In this document: positions 56,808-64,000 of the stretch, piece after piece
Layout: each line of letters starts with the position of its first letter
How positions within the stretch are numbered: the stretch's first letter is position 1
NCBI GenBank assembly: GCA_947476285.1
Contig: CANJPU010000025.1
Span: forward strand, 1 to 64,000
Reading direction: 5' to 3'
Length of the DNA: 64,000 nt
From: Comamonadaceae bacterium
Lineage (GTDB): Bacteria > Pseudomonadota > Gammaproteobacteria > Burkholderiales > Burkholderiaceae_C
The notes under the pieces: model-generated
Database searches by the model: none
The model's input: only the letters and a program-made list of their open reading frames with translations
What the model was told of the DNA's origin: nothing
Translations under genes and position numbers: made by a program

Positions 56808-58295
56808 ATGCTGGACAACATAAGCCTGATCGTCGTTTCGCCCGAAATCCTGCTGCTGGTCATGGCCTGCGTCGTGGCCATGGTGGACCTGGGCGTCAAG
56901 ACCCGCCTGCGCGACCTCACCTATTGGCTCACCATGGCCACGCTGGCGGCGGTTGCGTACGCCAGCGGCGAACTCGCGGTGGAGGGTAAAACTCTCTACG
57001 CCTTTGGCAACATGGTGGTGAGCGACCCCATGGGCAATTGGCTCAAGTGTTTCGCCAGTCTCGCGATGATGGTCTGCCTGGTCTATGGCCGCCCCTATGC
57101 CGCCGACCGCGACATGCTGCGCGGCGGCGAGATGTTCACCCTGGCAATGTTCTCGCTGCTGGGCATGTTCGTCATGATCTCGGGCAGCAATTTCTTGGTG
57201 ATCTACCTGGGCCTTGAGTTGCTCACACTGTGCAGCTATGCATTGGTGGCCTTGCGCCGCGACAACGCCACCGCCACGGAAGCGGCGATGAAGTATTTTG
57301 TGCTGGGCGCCATGGCCAGCGGGTTCCTGCTCTACGGGCTGTCCATGCTGTATGGCGCCACCGGGTCGCTGGACATCGGCACCGTCTTCAAGGTCGTCAA
57401 CTCGGGCCAGGTCAAGCACCAGGTCATGGTGTTCGGCCTGGTGTTCATCGTGGCCGGTCTGGCATTCAAGCTGGGTGCCGTGCCATTTCACATGTGGATT
57501 CCAGATGTGTACCAGGGCGCACCCACCTCCATCACCATCATGATCGGCAGCGCCCCCGAGCTGGCGGCATTCGCCATCGCCATTCGCCTTCTGGTAGAAG
57601 GCCTGTTGCCGCTGGCGATCGACTGGCAGCAGATGCTGGCCATCATGGCCATAGGCTCGCTGCTCGTTGGCAACCTTGCGGCCATTGCCCAGACCAACCT
57701 GAAGCGCATGCTGGCCTATTCGACCATCGCCCAAATGGGCTTTGTGCTGCTGGGCCTGATGTCCGGTGTGGTCAATGGCAACACCTTGTCGGCGGCCAAT
57801 GCCTACAGCTCGGCCATGTTCTACATCATCACCTACGTGCTGACCACGCTGGGGAGCTTTGGCATCATCTTGCTCTTGGCGCGTGAAGGCTTCGAGAGCG
57901 AAGAAATCTCCGATCTGGCCGGCCTCAATCAACGCAGCCCGCTGTATGCCGGCGTCATGGCCATCTGCATGTTCTCGTTGGCTGGCATACCGCCGCTGGT
58001 GGGTTTCTATGCCAAGCTGGCGGTGCTGCAATCGCTCATTGCGTCCGGTCAGGCGCTCTATATTGGCTTGGCCGTGTTCGCGGTGGTGATGTCGCTGATC
58101 GGCTCGTTCTACTACCTGCGGGTGGTGAAGGTGATGTACTTTGACTCGCCCATTACAGCCACCACGGTCTCTGCGCCGGCCGATGTGCGGGCGGTGCTCA
58201 CGCTCAATGGCGCGCTCGTGCTGATTCTGGGCATTTTGCCCGGTGGCCTGATGACGCTGTGCGCCCAGGCCATCATCAAGACCCTGGGCACCTGA
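56808..58295 (+). CDS. nuoN: NADH-quinone oxidoreductase subunit N
   Basis: A 495-residue antiporter-like subunit with about 14 helices, the last nuo gene. [20 protein letters not shown] near 131-150 and [18 protein letters not shown] near 225-242 carry the conserved acidic and lysine-helix positions. The gene ends 31 bases before the NUDIX gene, so read-through is likely. Confidence 0.97.
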   Translation: MLDNISLIVVSPEILLLVMACVVAMVDLGVKTRLRDLTYWLTMATLAAVAYASGELAVEGKTLYAFGNMVVSDPMGNWLKCFASLAMMVCLVYGRPYAADRDMLRGGEMFTLAMFSLLGMFVMISGSNFLVIYLGLELLTLCSYALVALRRDNATATEAAMKYFVLGAMASGFLLYGLSMLYGATGSLDIGTVFKVVNSGQVKHQVMVFGLVFIVAGLAFKLGAVPFHMWIPDVYQGAPTSITIMIGSAPELAAFAIAIRLLVEGLLPLAIDWQQMLAIMAIGSLLVGNLAAIAQTNLKRMLAYSTIAQMGFVLLGLMSGVVNGNTLSAANAYSSAMFYIITYVLTTLGSFGIILLLAREGFESEEISDLAGLNQRSPLYAGVMAICMFSLAGIPPLVGFYAKLAVLQSLIASGQALYIGLAVFAVVMSLIGSFYYLRVVKVMYFDSPITATTVSAPADVRAVLTLNGALVLILGILPGGLMTLCAQAIIKTLGT

Positions 58296-58326
58296 GCACG
58301 CCTTGTGCGGGCAAGTGATCGCCCCC

Positions 58327-58899
58327 ATGTCCGAAGACAATCACCTGATCGAGCGAAAGACCGCCAGCCAGGAAATCCTCAAAGGGCATTTCCTGCATGC
58401 GTTTCGCGACACCGTGCAATTGCCCGATGGCAAACTCACCTCACGCGAATATGTTGTGCATCCCGGTGCGGTGATGGTCATTCCAATGCTGGACGATGGC
58501 AGCTTGGTGATGGAGCGGCAGTTTCGCTACCCCGTAGGCCAGGTGATGATCGAGTTTCCAGCGGGCAAGCTCGACCCCGGCGAGGATGTGCTGACCTGCG
58601 CCAAGCGCGAACTTCTTGAAGAAACCGGCTACAGCGCGCGGCAGTGGGCCCGGGCCGGTCTGCTGCACCCGGTCATCTCTTATTCCACAGAATTCATCGA
58701 AGTCTGGTTCGCACGCGGCTTGCAGTTGCATACCCGCAAATTGGATGAGGGCGAGTTTCTCGAAGTCTTTACTGCGACGACGGCCGACCTACTGAACTGG
58801 TGCCGTGAGGGCAAAGTGACTGACTCAAAAACCCTCATCGGCGCGCTCTGGCTGCAAAACGTTCTCTCCGGTTCTTGGGAATTGAGCTGGAGTCCATAA
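58327..58899 (+). CDS. NUDIX hydrolase (ADP-ribose pyrophosphatase-like)
   Basis: A 190-residue hydrolase. The NUDIX box begins GKLDPGED near residue 80 and ends RELLEETGY, giving G-x5-E-x7-R-E-x2-E-E-x-G. A VPIMLDDGSLVMERQFRYP-like region before it matches ADP-ribose/sugar-nucleotide pyrophosphatases. It would cleave ADP-ribose or similar to AMP and sugar phosphate. It is followed by the DUF1178 gene 10 bases on; both trail the nuo operon. Confidence 0.9.
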   Translation: MSEDNHLIERKTASQEILKGHFLHAFRDTVQLPDGKLTSREYVVHPGAVMVIPMLDDGSLVMERQFRYPVGQVMIEFPAGKLDPGEDVLTCAKRELLEETGYSARQWARAGLLHPVISYSTEFIEVWFARGLQLHTRKLDEGEFLEVFTATTADLLNWCREGKVTDSKTLIGALWLQNVLSGSWELSWSP

Positions 58900-58909
58900 T
58901 TGCACTCAT

Positions 58910-59350
58910 ATGAAGGTTCTCGATCTCCAGTGTTCGCATCAGCACAGCTTTGAAGGCTGGTTCGCGTCCGAACATGATTTTCAGGACCAACTCGCTCGCT
59001 CGCTGGTGGAATGCCCTCTATGCGGCGACCAGACTATCACCAAGAAGCTCAGCGCGCCGCGCCTGAACCTGGGTGCTTCCGAGCCGCAAGCACGCCAGGA
59101 AGTCGTGAGTGTGACGCCCGACACCGACCTGCAGGCGCAATGGCTCAAAGCCGTGCGCCATGTACTGGCCAACACCGAAGATGTGGGCCAGAATTTTGCA
59201 GCAGAGGCACGACGTATTCACCACGGCGAAAGCGAAGAGCGCGGCATTCGCGGCCAGGCGACGCGCGAAGAGACCACCGCCTTGCTGGAAGAAGGCATCA
59301 ATGTTGTGCCCCTGCCTATTCCCAAAGCACTGAAAGAGCCGCTGCAGTAA
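58910..59350 (+). CDS. DUF1178 family zinc-ribbon protein
   Basis: A 146-residue protein of unknown role. The N-terminal DLQCSHQHSFEGWF and VECPLCGDQTITKKLSAP give a C-x-H... CPxCG pattern like an FmdB-type zinc ribbon (residues 8-40). The remainder is helical and charged, with ALLEEGINVVPLPIP near the end, conserved in the family. It is probably cotranscribed with the NUDIX gene. Confidence 0.88.
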   Translation: MKVLDLQCSHQHSFEGWFASEHDFQDQLARSLVECPLCGDQTITKKLSAPRLNLGASEPQARQEVVSVTPDTDLQAQWLKAVRHVLANTEDVGQNFAAEARRIHHGESEERGIRGQATREETTALLEEGINVVPLPIPKALKEPLQ

Positions 59351-59710
59351 GCGCAGCATTGTCCTAAGCTGCGGGCCGGGGAGTGGCCGCAGTGGGCTGC
59401 CACGAGCGGGACTGCACAGGGCGCTGCGGCAATTGAGTCCTCGTTCGGCCTCACGCCTGGCCAAGCAGAACTCTTTCTGTAGACTCCAGCCCCCATGCCG
59501 CCACGCTCGCACCCGGCACTGGACGCGCAGAACGCCGAGGGCTACTGCCGCCGCTCCTGGTCTGGCGCGCACCGGGATATCCGCAAAAGGGGGCAAAGAT
59601 TCAAATCAGCTCAGCGCGAAGTTTTTTCAGGGCATGCGCTTTCCAGTAAACCAAAGTCCGTACACAATCCCCTCTGGATCAGTCCACAAAGCCTACACTC
59701 ATACAGACAC
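59351..59710. other. 360-base gap before the GT41-type gene
   Basis: No gene is supported here. The frame continuous with the downstream gene runs back to an ATG at 59495, but its residues are basic and low in similarity to TPRs, so it is read as leader. No convincing promoter was found; a TTTTCA / TAAACC pair 17 bases apart (about 59625-59653) is a weak candidate. Confidence 0.4.
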
Positions 59711-61951
59711 ATGCTTACTCATCCCGCAACGACCGGGCTTTCTGGGAAGAGTCAGCTTCCCGCATCGGCCGCAGCAGCATTCAACCGTGGCAACGCGGCG
59801 TTTCGTGATCAGCAATTTGAGGCCGCGTTGGAGGCCGCCAATCAAGCGCTGGCCCAAGCACCGGCACTGGAGCAAGCGGTCTTTTTGCGAGCGCGTTGTC
59901 TGGTGAAACTGGGGCGCTGGATGCCGGCGCGCGAGGCCTTTGCCTACACGCTGCGGCTCAACCCCGCCAACTACAGCGCCTGGCTGGAGGCCGGCCACTT
60001 GTGCCGGCAGATGGGTGAGCTGCAGCAGGCTGAAGGCGCCTATCAAAAAGCCATACAAGCCGCACCGCAGCGCTATGAAGCACTGCTGGCCCTGACGCGC
60101 GTGTTGGAGCAATCTGGCCGCGTGCAAGAGGCCGCACCAAGCTACACGCGCGCACTGCAAGCAGCAGCCGCCGCCGGCCCCGATGTGCCGCGCAGCGTGC
60201 ACACCCACATTGCGCGCTATCGGCTTGAACGCGGCGACACCCATGGCGCGCTGCAAGCTTTGCACAGTGCCCTGGTTGCAGCCGACGCAGACGGCGCCAG
60301 TGTGGACGACGTGGCCGAGATCCGCATCGACATGGGCGAAGCGCTGTGGCGCCAGGGCCAGCGCGAAGAAGCCCTCGGCACGCTCACTGCGGCCAGCAGC
60401 GCCGAGCGCGAGAGCACCCTCAATCGCCTCGCGCAATTGAGCTTTCGATACAACCTGTGGCAAGAGGCACTAGACGTCTTGCAGCGCAGCGTGCAACTGC
60501 ATCCGCAAAGCGCCTGGGCCCACTGGAACCTGGCGCATCTGCTGGCCGAATGCTGGCAGATGGACAAGGCCAAAAGCGTGCTGGCACAGGCCGAGGCACT
60601 GGCGCCCATGCCAGCGGCTGCATCCATGCGCGCATCCATTGCCGGGCGCCAGGGTGATGCAGATACCGCCTTGGCCTACTACCGCGAGCTGGCGGCAGAC
60701 CCCAAGGCCGGCCCGGGCATGGCCTCCAGCGCGGCCATGTCATCGCTCTACAGCGACAAGCTCAGCGCCCAAGAGGTGGCCGATCTTCACCGCAGCTTGT
60801 TCGCGCCACTGGGCAAAGGCGCGCGCAAAGCCCAAAGCTTCTCCCGTGCGCCGCTGGCCGGGCGCCGCTTGCGCCTGGGCCTGGTGTCGGCTGATTTTCA
60901 TCATCAGCACCCGGTCAATATTTTCATGCAGCCGGTGCTGCGCGAGATTGACCGCAGCCGTTTTGAAGTGTTCCTGTATTTCACCGGCGTGTCTTACGAC
61001 GAGCAAACCCATCTGGCCAAAAGCAGAGTCGAACACTGGGTGGAAGCCGCTGCGCTCAATGACATGCAGCTTTCCAAGCGCATCGATGCAGACGCCATCG
61101 ATGTATTGCTTGATCTGGCGGGCCACACCGGGCAGCAGCGCATGAGTCTGTTTGCGCAGCGCGTCGCGCCGGTGCAGGCCACCTATCTGGGCTACCCCGG
61201 CTCCACTGGCGTGCCCAACATGGATTGGATATTGGGAGACAAGATCGTCACCCCAAAAGAAAACGATGCGCTGTGCTCCGAACAAGTAGCCCGCCTGCCC
61301 GGCATGGTGTTTTGCTACGCGCCAGAGGTGGACTACCCCTTTCCCAAGTGGAACCGAGCCGATGCCAAACGCAAGCTGACCTTTGCTTCATTCAACAACG
61401 TGCCCAAGCTCACAGCGCGCACCTTGTCCCTGTGGGCGCGGGTGTTGCGGGCAGTGCCTGACTCGCGCCTCTTGCTCAAGGCACCGAGCTTCAAAGACCC
61501 GGGCGCGATCGATGCATTCAGCAAGCGCCTGATTGATTTGGGCGTAGATCTTGCGCGGGTGGAGTTTCGCGGCCCCACCGGCCTTTCCGACATGATGGCT
61601 GAATACGCCGACGTGGACATCGCGCTCGACCCCGTGCCCTACAACGGCGGCACCACCTCACTGCAAGCCATGTGGATGGGCGCGCCCGTCATCACCCAAC
61701 TGGGTCCGCACTTTGTCTCGCGCATGGGCGCGAGCTTCATGACAGCGGCGGGCTTGCCCGGGTGGGTGGCGCGCAGCGACGAGCAGTACGTGGCCATTGC
61801 GCAAGCCATGGCAGCCGATCGCTCCGCGCTGATGACGCTCAAGCTGCGTCTGCGCAAGCGGCTGCAGCAGCGGCCAGCCTGGGACATCTTGGCCCACACG
61901 CGCGCCATGGAAGACGCCATCTTGCGCATGGCTGGCGCCGCAGCGCACTGA
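59711..61951 (+). CDS. TPR and OGT-like (GT41-type) glycosyltransferase
   Basis: A 746-residue protein: TPR units from about residue 15 to 330 (for example AAFRDQQFEAALEAANQALAQ at the start), then a two-lobed GT41-like domain. RLRLGLVSADFHHQHP near 388-403 parallels the OGT segment with the catalytic-region histidine; DLAGHTGQQRM and YLGYPGSTGVPNMDW near 470-510 and YNGGTTSLQAMWMGAPVI near 643-660 match SPINDLY/OGT/NGT enzymes. It would glycosylate a protein acceptor with UDP-GlcNAc or another sugar. The start at 59711 is taken because homology begins there; the Shine-Dalgarno is poor. The next gene begins 11 bases after its stop. Confidence 0.85.
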   Translation: MLTHPATTGLSGKSQLPASAAAAFNRGNAAFRDQQFEAALEAANQALAQAPALEQAVFLRARCLVKLGRWMPAREAFAYTLRLNPANYSAWLEAGHLCRQMGELQQAEGAYQKAIQAAPQRYEALLALTRVLEQSGRVQEAAPSYTRALQAAAAAGPDVPRSVHTHIARYRLERGDTHGALQALHSALVAADADGASVDDVAEIRIDMGEALWRQGQREEALGTLTAASSAERESTLNRLAQLSFRYNLWQEALDVLQRSVQLHPQSAWAHWNLAHLLAECWQMDKAKSVLAQAEALAPMPAAASMRASIAGRQGDADTALAYYRELAADPKAGPGMASSAAMSSLYSDKLSAQEVADLHRSLFAPLGKGARKAQSFSRAPLAGRRLRLGLVSADFHHQHPVNIFMQPVLREIDRSRFEVFLYFTGVSYDEQTHLAKSRVEHWVEAAALNDMQLSKRIDADAIDVLLDLAGHTGQQRMSLFAQRVAPVQATYLGYPGSTGVPNMDWILGDKIVTPKENDALCSEQVARLPGMVFCYAPEVDYPFPKWNRADAKRKLTFASFNNVPKLTARTLSLWARVLRAVPDSRLLLKAPSFKDPGAIDAFSKRLIDLGVDLARVEFRGPTGLSDMMAEYADVDIALDPVPYNGGTTSLQAMWMGAPVITQLGPHFVSRMGASFMTAAGLPGWVARSDEQYVAIAQAMAADRSALMTLKLRLRKRLQQRPAWDILAHTRAMEDAILRMAGAAAH

Positions 61952-61962
61952 GCTTGCGCAGG

Positions 61963-63426
61963 ATGCCCGTGCGCTCGGTCTTGCACCTGATCTGGCTGGG
62001 CGGCTGCCCACCCATGAGAAACATCGCCAATCTGCACCGAATCAGCCAAATGTTCAGCGCGCGGCTCGATGCAGATGCCGCATTGCCTGAGCCAGACCGG
62101 CCTTACATGCCCCTGCTCTGGATGGACGCATCCGCACTTGACGCCATGCTCGCGCAGTCCGTGATCGCGCTTGAGTTAGCCCGCGTGCCGCAGCTTCCGC
62201 AAGCATGGCTTGATGTCGCCCAGGCTTCATTGCGTGCGCATGCTCGCCATTGCAAATGGCTCAAAATTTCCATCCATCAGCAAGATTGCTTCATGCCCGT
62301 GGTGTTGCTTGAAGACATGCAAAGCACGCTCGATGATCTGTGGGCGGACTTGCGCAACTTGCACTCGCACTACAGCGCCATGTGCAGCCACCCTGGCGGC
62401 GCCGAGCTCTTGCGTGCGGTGGGCTTTTGCGATGACGTCAATGGCGTAACCGATGCACTGGCCAAGGCAAATGGCCCTGATGTCGCGGCCTTCCTGCGCC
62501 AGTTGGCTGACCATGCGCGCATGCACTGGGGCAAGCACGGGCTCTTGTGCCTGGCCGCTGATCTCTTGCGACTGCAGGTGGTGCAGTTGCTGCCCGGCGC
62601 CTACATCGACATAGGCGACGTTGCGGGCAGACTGGCTTGCCTGCCAACGCGGCGGCTCGTCTGCGCTGACCAATCCGAGTTTTGCGGCCATCAAACCGTG
62701 GCCATCGAAAACGATTTGTTCTTCTGCCAGCGGCCCTCGCTGATGAAAGCCATTGCCTTCGGCACCTACCTCTGGAGCGTCAACACCTTTCGTGGCATGG
62801 TGCAAAGACTGGCCGGGCACGCAAGCCACGCAGCATTGCCGCCCTGCGAACTGCTGCGCACCATGCTGCCGCACATTGATGCGCGCATGCCATCGCCACC
62901 TGATATCGGCACGCTCTTTGCGCCGCCATTGACTCATCTGGCCAACTACATCTGCATGGCCTATCAGGCCCAGCCCATGTTTGATGGCGCATCCAAGTTG
63001 AGCGAATTTTTTCGGGGCAAGCAGGGCAGGGAACATCTCATCAACCATGTCGGTGGATTCACCGGCTATCAAAAATTCGCGTTCCACCTTGCGCCGCGCA
63101 CACGCGAAGTGTGGGAGCGCTGCGAAGCGCAATTGGGCATGCAAGACTACGCGCCGCAACTGGGCTGGAAGGCCTATGGTTTTGGCACCATTGACAAACT
63201 CATTGCCGACGCGCGCCTTCTCACTGGCGCGCACACCTTGCAACGCTATGCGCAAGCTGAGATCAATCAGCTCGCCACAACATTTGGCCACGACCCCGAG
63301 CGCTTTCGTCGCATCGCGATTTTCTGCGTTGAGGTGTTTGATCGTGCGCTTGCGGCGCACCTGCAAGCGGACACGCGCGATCGATGCAAGGCCGCGGTCC
63401 TCGAATCTTCATTGCGCGTTTTCTAA
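61963..63426 (+). CDS. Toxin-type (TcdA/TcdB-like) DxD glycosyltransferase homologue
   Basis: A 487-residue soluble protein. The N-terminal HLIWLGGCPP (7-16) resembles the HFIWIGG start of clostridial toxin and related sugar-binding glycosyltransferases; LLWMDASAL (51-59) fits the following strand. AADLLRLQVVQLLPGAYIDIGD (198-219) parallels the toxins' A-S-D-I-L-R...Y-L-D-V-D block, with DIGD in place of DVD, so the metal site is altered by one residue. NDLFF near 245 parallels the toxins' NDV. The C-terminal half has no assignable domain. It is 11 bases downstream of the GT41-type gene and probably cotranscribed. The GT assignment is from remote motif similarity only. Confidence 0.6.
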   Translation: MPVRSVLHLIWLGGCPPMRNIANLHRISQMFSARLDADAALPEPDRPYMPLLWMDASALDAMLAQSVIALELARVPQLPQAWLDVAQASLRAHARHCKWLKISIHQQDCFMPVVLLEDMQSTLDDLWADLRNLHSHYSAMCSHPGGAELLRAVGFCDDVNGVTDALAKANGPDVAAFLRQLADHARMHWGKHGLLCLAADLLRLQVVQLLPGAYIDIGDVAGRLACLPTRRLVCADQSEFCGHQTVAIENDLFFCQRPSLMKAIAFGTYLWSVNTFRGMVQRLAGHASHAALPPCELLRTMLPHIDARMPSPPDIGTLFAPPLTHLANYICMAYQAQPMFDGASKLSEFFRGKQGREHLINHVGGFTGYQKFAFHLAPRTREVWERCEAQLGMQDYAPQLGWKAYGFGTIDKLIADARLLTGAHTLQRYAQAEINQLATTFGHDPERFRRIAIFCVEVFDRALAAHLQADTRDRCKAAVLESSLRVF

Positions 63427-63825
63427 TCGCGGACTTTCATTTCGCCTACTGCGAAACCCGCTCTAATTCCTTGCGAAACCCTGACTGCATGCGGCGATTG
63501 GCCGCATCGCACATGCGTTTTGGTGTGAGAAAAAAACGGCTTTTCTCCTCTGAAAAGCATCTCAGTTTCAGCCTCAACGCAGGCTGCTTGCCGCGCACAT
63601 TTCAGATATTGCCCGACCACTGAATTCTTTATCGCCAAAGCGCGCTCTACAAAAGCAGCGCGCTCGCATTTGGTGCCGCAAATGCTGCGACTCGTACTCG
63701 CTGACTTGCATTGCGTTCCTTTCTATTCATGTATTTGGGGCGGCCCATAAAGTTCGCTCGACCAAGCACATGGTTTGGAAGAGGTAGTGGACCCAACCTA
63801 ATACCTCGACACCAGGAGATAGAAC
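63427..63825. other. 400-base gap with hairpins before the last gene
   Basis: No gene is supported; the sequence is less GC-rich than its flanks. It contains GCGGC-GATTG-GCCGC near 63490-63505, GCGCGCT/AGCGCGC (63640-63646 with 63657-63663) and the perfect hairpin GCATTTG-GTGCCG-CAAATGC (63666-63685). These may end the preceding transcript or structure a long leader of the next gene. No promoter is convincing. Confidence 0.5.
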
Positions 63826-64000
63826 ATGGCCAACACAGAGAACACACCTGCCAACACAGCAGATTCCACCGAGCAGCGCGTCAGCGATGTGCAAGCTTCG
63901 GCTCACTCGGACAGCGCACCGGCACACATTGTTGCCGCGCTCGCCGCAAAGCCCGCCTCCGTGCGCGCTGGCCATGCAGGCCATGCAGGCGGCAAGCGTA
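63826..64000 (+). CDS. Ala/Ser/Thr/His-rich protein, N-terminal part (runs off window)
   Basis: Fifty-eight codons are visible before the window ends. A good AGGAG ribosome-binding site lies nine bases before the ATG. The first 30 residues (MANTENTPANTADSTEQR then VSDVQ) are polar and rich in Thr, Asn and Ser with no signal peptide; then Ala/Ser/His-rich stretches with SAHSDSAPAH and a repeated GHAGHAGG near residues 49-56. No family is recognised. Its position after two glycosyltransferase genes makes it a possible acceptor protein, which is only a guess. Confidence 0.6.
   Translation, partial: MANTENTPANTADSTEQRVSDVQASAHSDSAPAHIVAALAAKPASVRAGHAGHAGGKR

Noticed and set aside
53428..56920. 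Long antisense open frames over nuoL and nuoM
   Set aside because: Same reverse-reading effect; no start context, no family resemblance.
56766..58340. 524-codon open frame antisense to nuoN
   Set aside because: The translation is His/Gln/Gly-rich, as expected from reverse-reading membrane-protein codons; nuoN is clearly real.
59495..59710. Upstream extension of the GT41-type protein
   Set aside because: The added 72 residues are basic and show no TPR or signal pattern; 59711 fits the homology better.
63489..63512. Possible CRISPR or REP array in the last intergenic region
   Set aside because: The inverted repeats there differ from each other in sequence and are not regularly spaced.

Overview
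The window looks like part of a betaproteobacterial chromosome, most likely order Burkholderiales and probably Comamonadaceae or a close relative. This rests on the GC-rich coding sequence with many 4-base ATGA/GTGA gene overlaps, the block rpsO-pnp-quinone oxidoreductase-tpiA-secG-tRNA-Leu-nuoABCDEFGHIJKLMN-NUDIX-DUF1178, and the divergent darP/pmbA pair. The taxonomic call is inference from gene content, not from a marker phylogeny. About 59 protein genes and one tRNA are supported; there is no rRNA and no CRISPR array.

Layout. 1-4220: the right end of an IS3-family element has cut into a TPR-glycosyltransferase gene; an alpha/beta hydrolase and an intact TPR-glycosyltransferase paralogue follow. 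4192-7655: an Anbu-type proteasome-like protease overlapping mutS. 7764-13054: a five-gene peptide-type ABC transporter operon in which every junction is a 4-base overlap, divergent from a CaiB/BaiF CoA-transferase and followed by an amidohydrolase. 15428-22130: housekeeping genes (suhB, trmJ, cysE, mogA, darP, pmbA, a YqeY-like gene, rpsU), a small lipoyl-domain protein without the modifiable lysine, and a 168-bp imperfect palindrome between trmJ and cysE. 22149-24129: a GT8-like glycosyltransferase and an HI0933-family flavoprotein.

24178-35530 (minus strand) is a complete nitrate assimilation cluster read as nasT, nrtA, nrtB, nrtD, nirB, nirD, nasA, ybiB, cobA. NrtABD imports nitrate, NasA reduces it to nitrite, NirBD reduces nitrite to ammonium, and CobA makes the siroheme precursor that NirB needs. 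Between nasT and nrtA a whole regulatory cassette can be read from the bases: a sigma-54 promoter match (GG-N10-GC), then tandem hairpins with hexaloops carrying A1 and G4 (the ANTAR-target signature), then an intrinsic terminator with a U run, plus a small hairpin that would compete with that terminator. The ANTAR regulator NasT is encoded immediately upstream.

35592-43775 carries tsaD, hsp20, an orphan periplasmic binding protein, rpsO, pnp, a quinone oxidoreductase, tpiA, secG and tRNA-Leu(GAG). 43836-58295 is the 14-gene respiratory complex I operon, followed by a NUDIX hydrolase and a DUF1178 protein.

59711-64000 is the best candidate for something undescribed. A TPR/OGT-like (GT41-type) glycosyltransferase is followed 11 bases later by a protein that resembles the sugar-binding region of large clostridial toxin glycosyltransferases. 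After a 400-base gap with strong hairpins comes the start of an Ala/Ser/Thr/His-rich protein that runs off the window. A protein O-glycosylation locus is a reasonable but untested reading.
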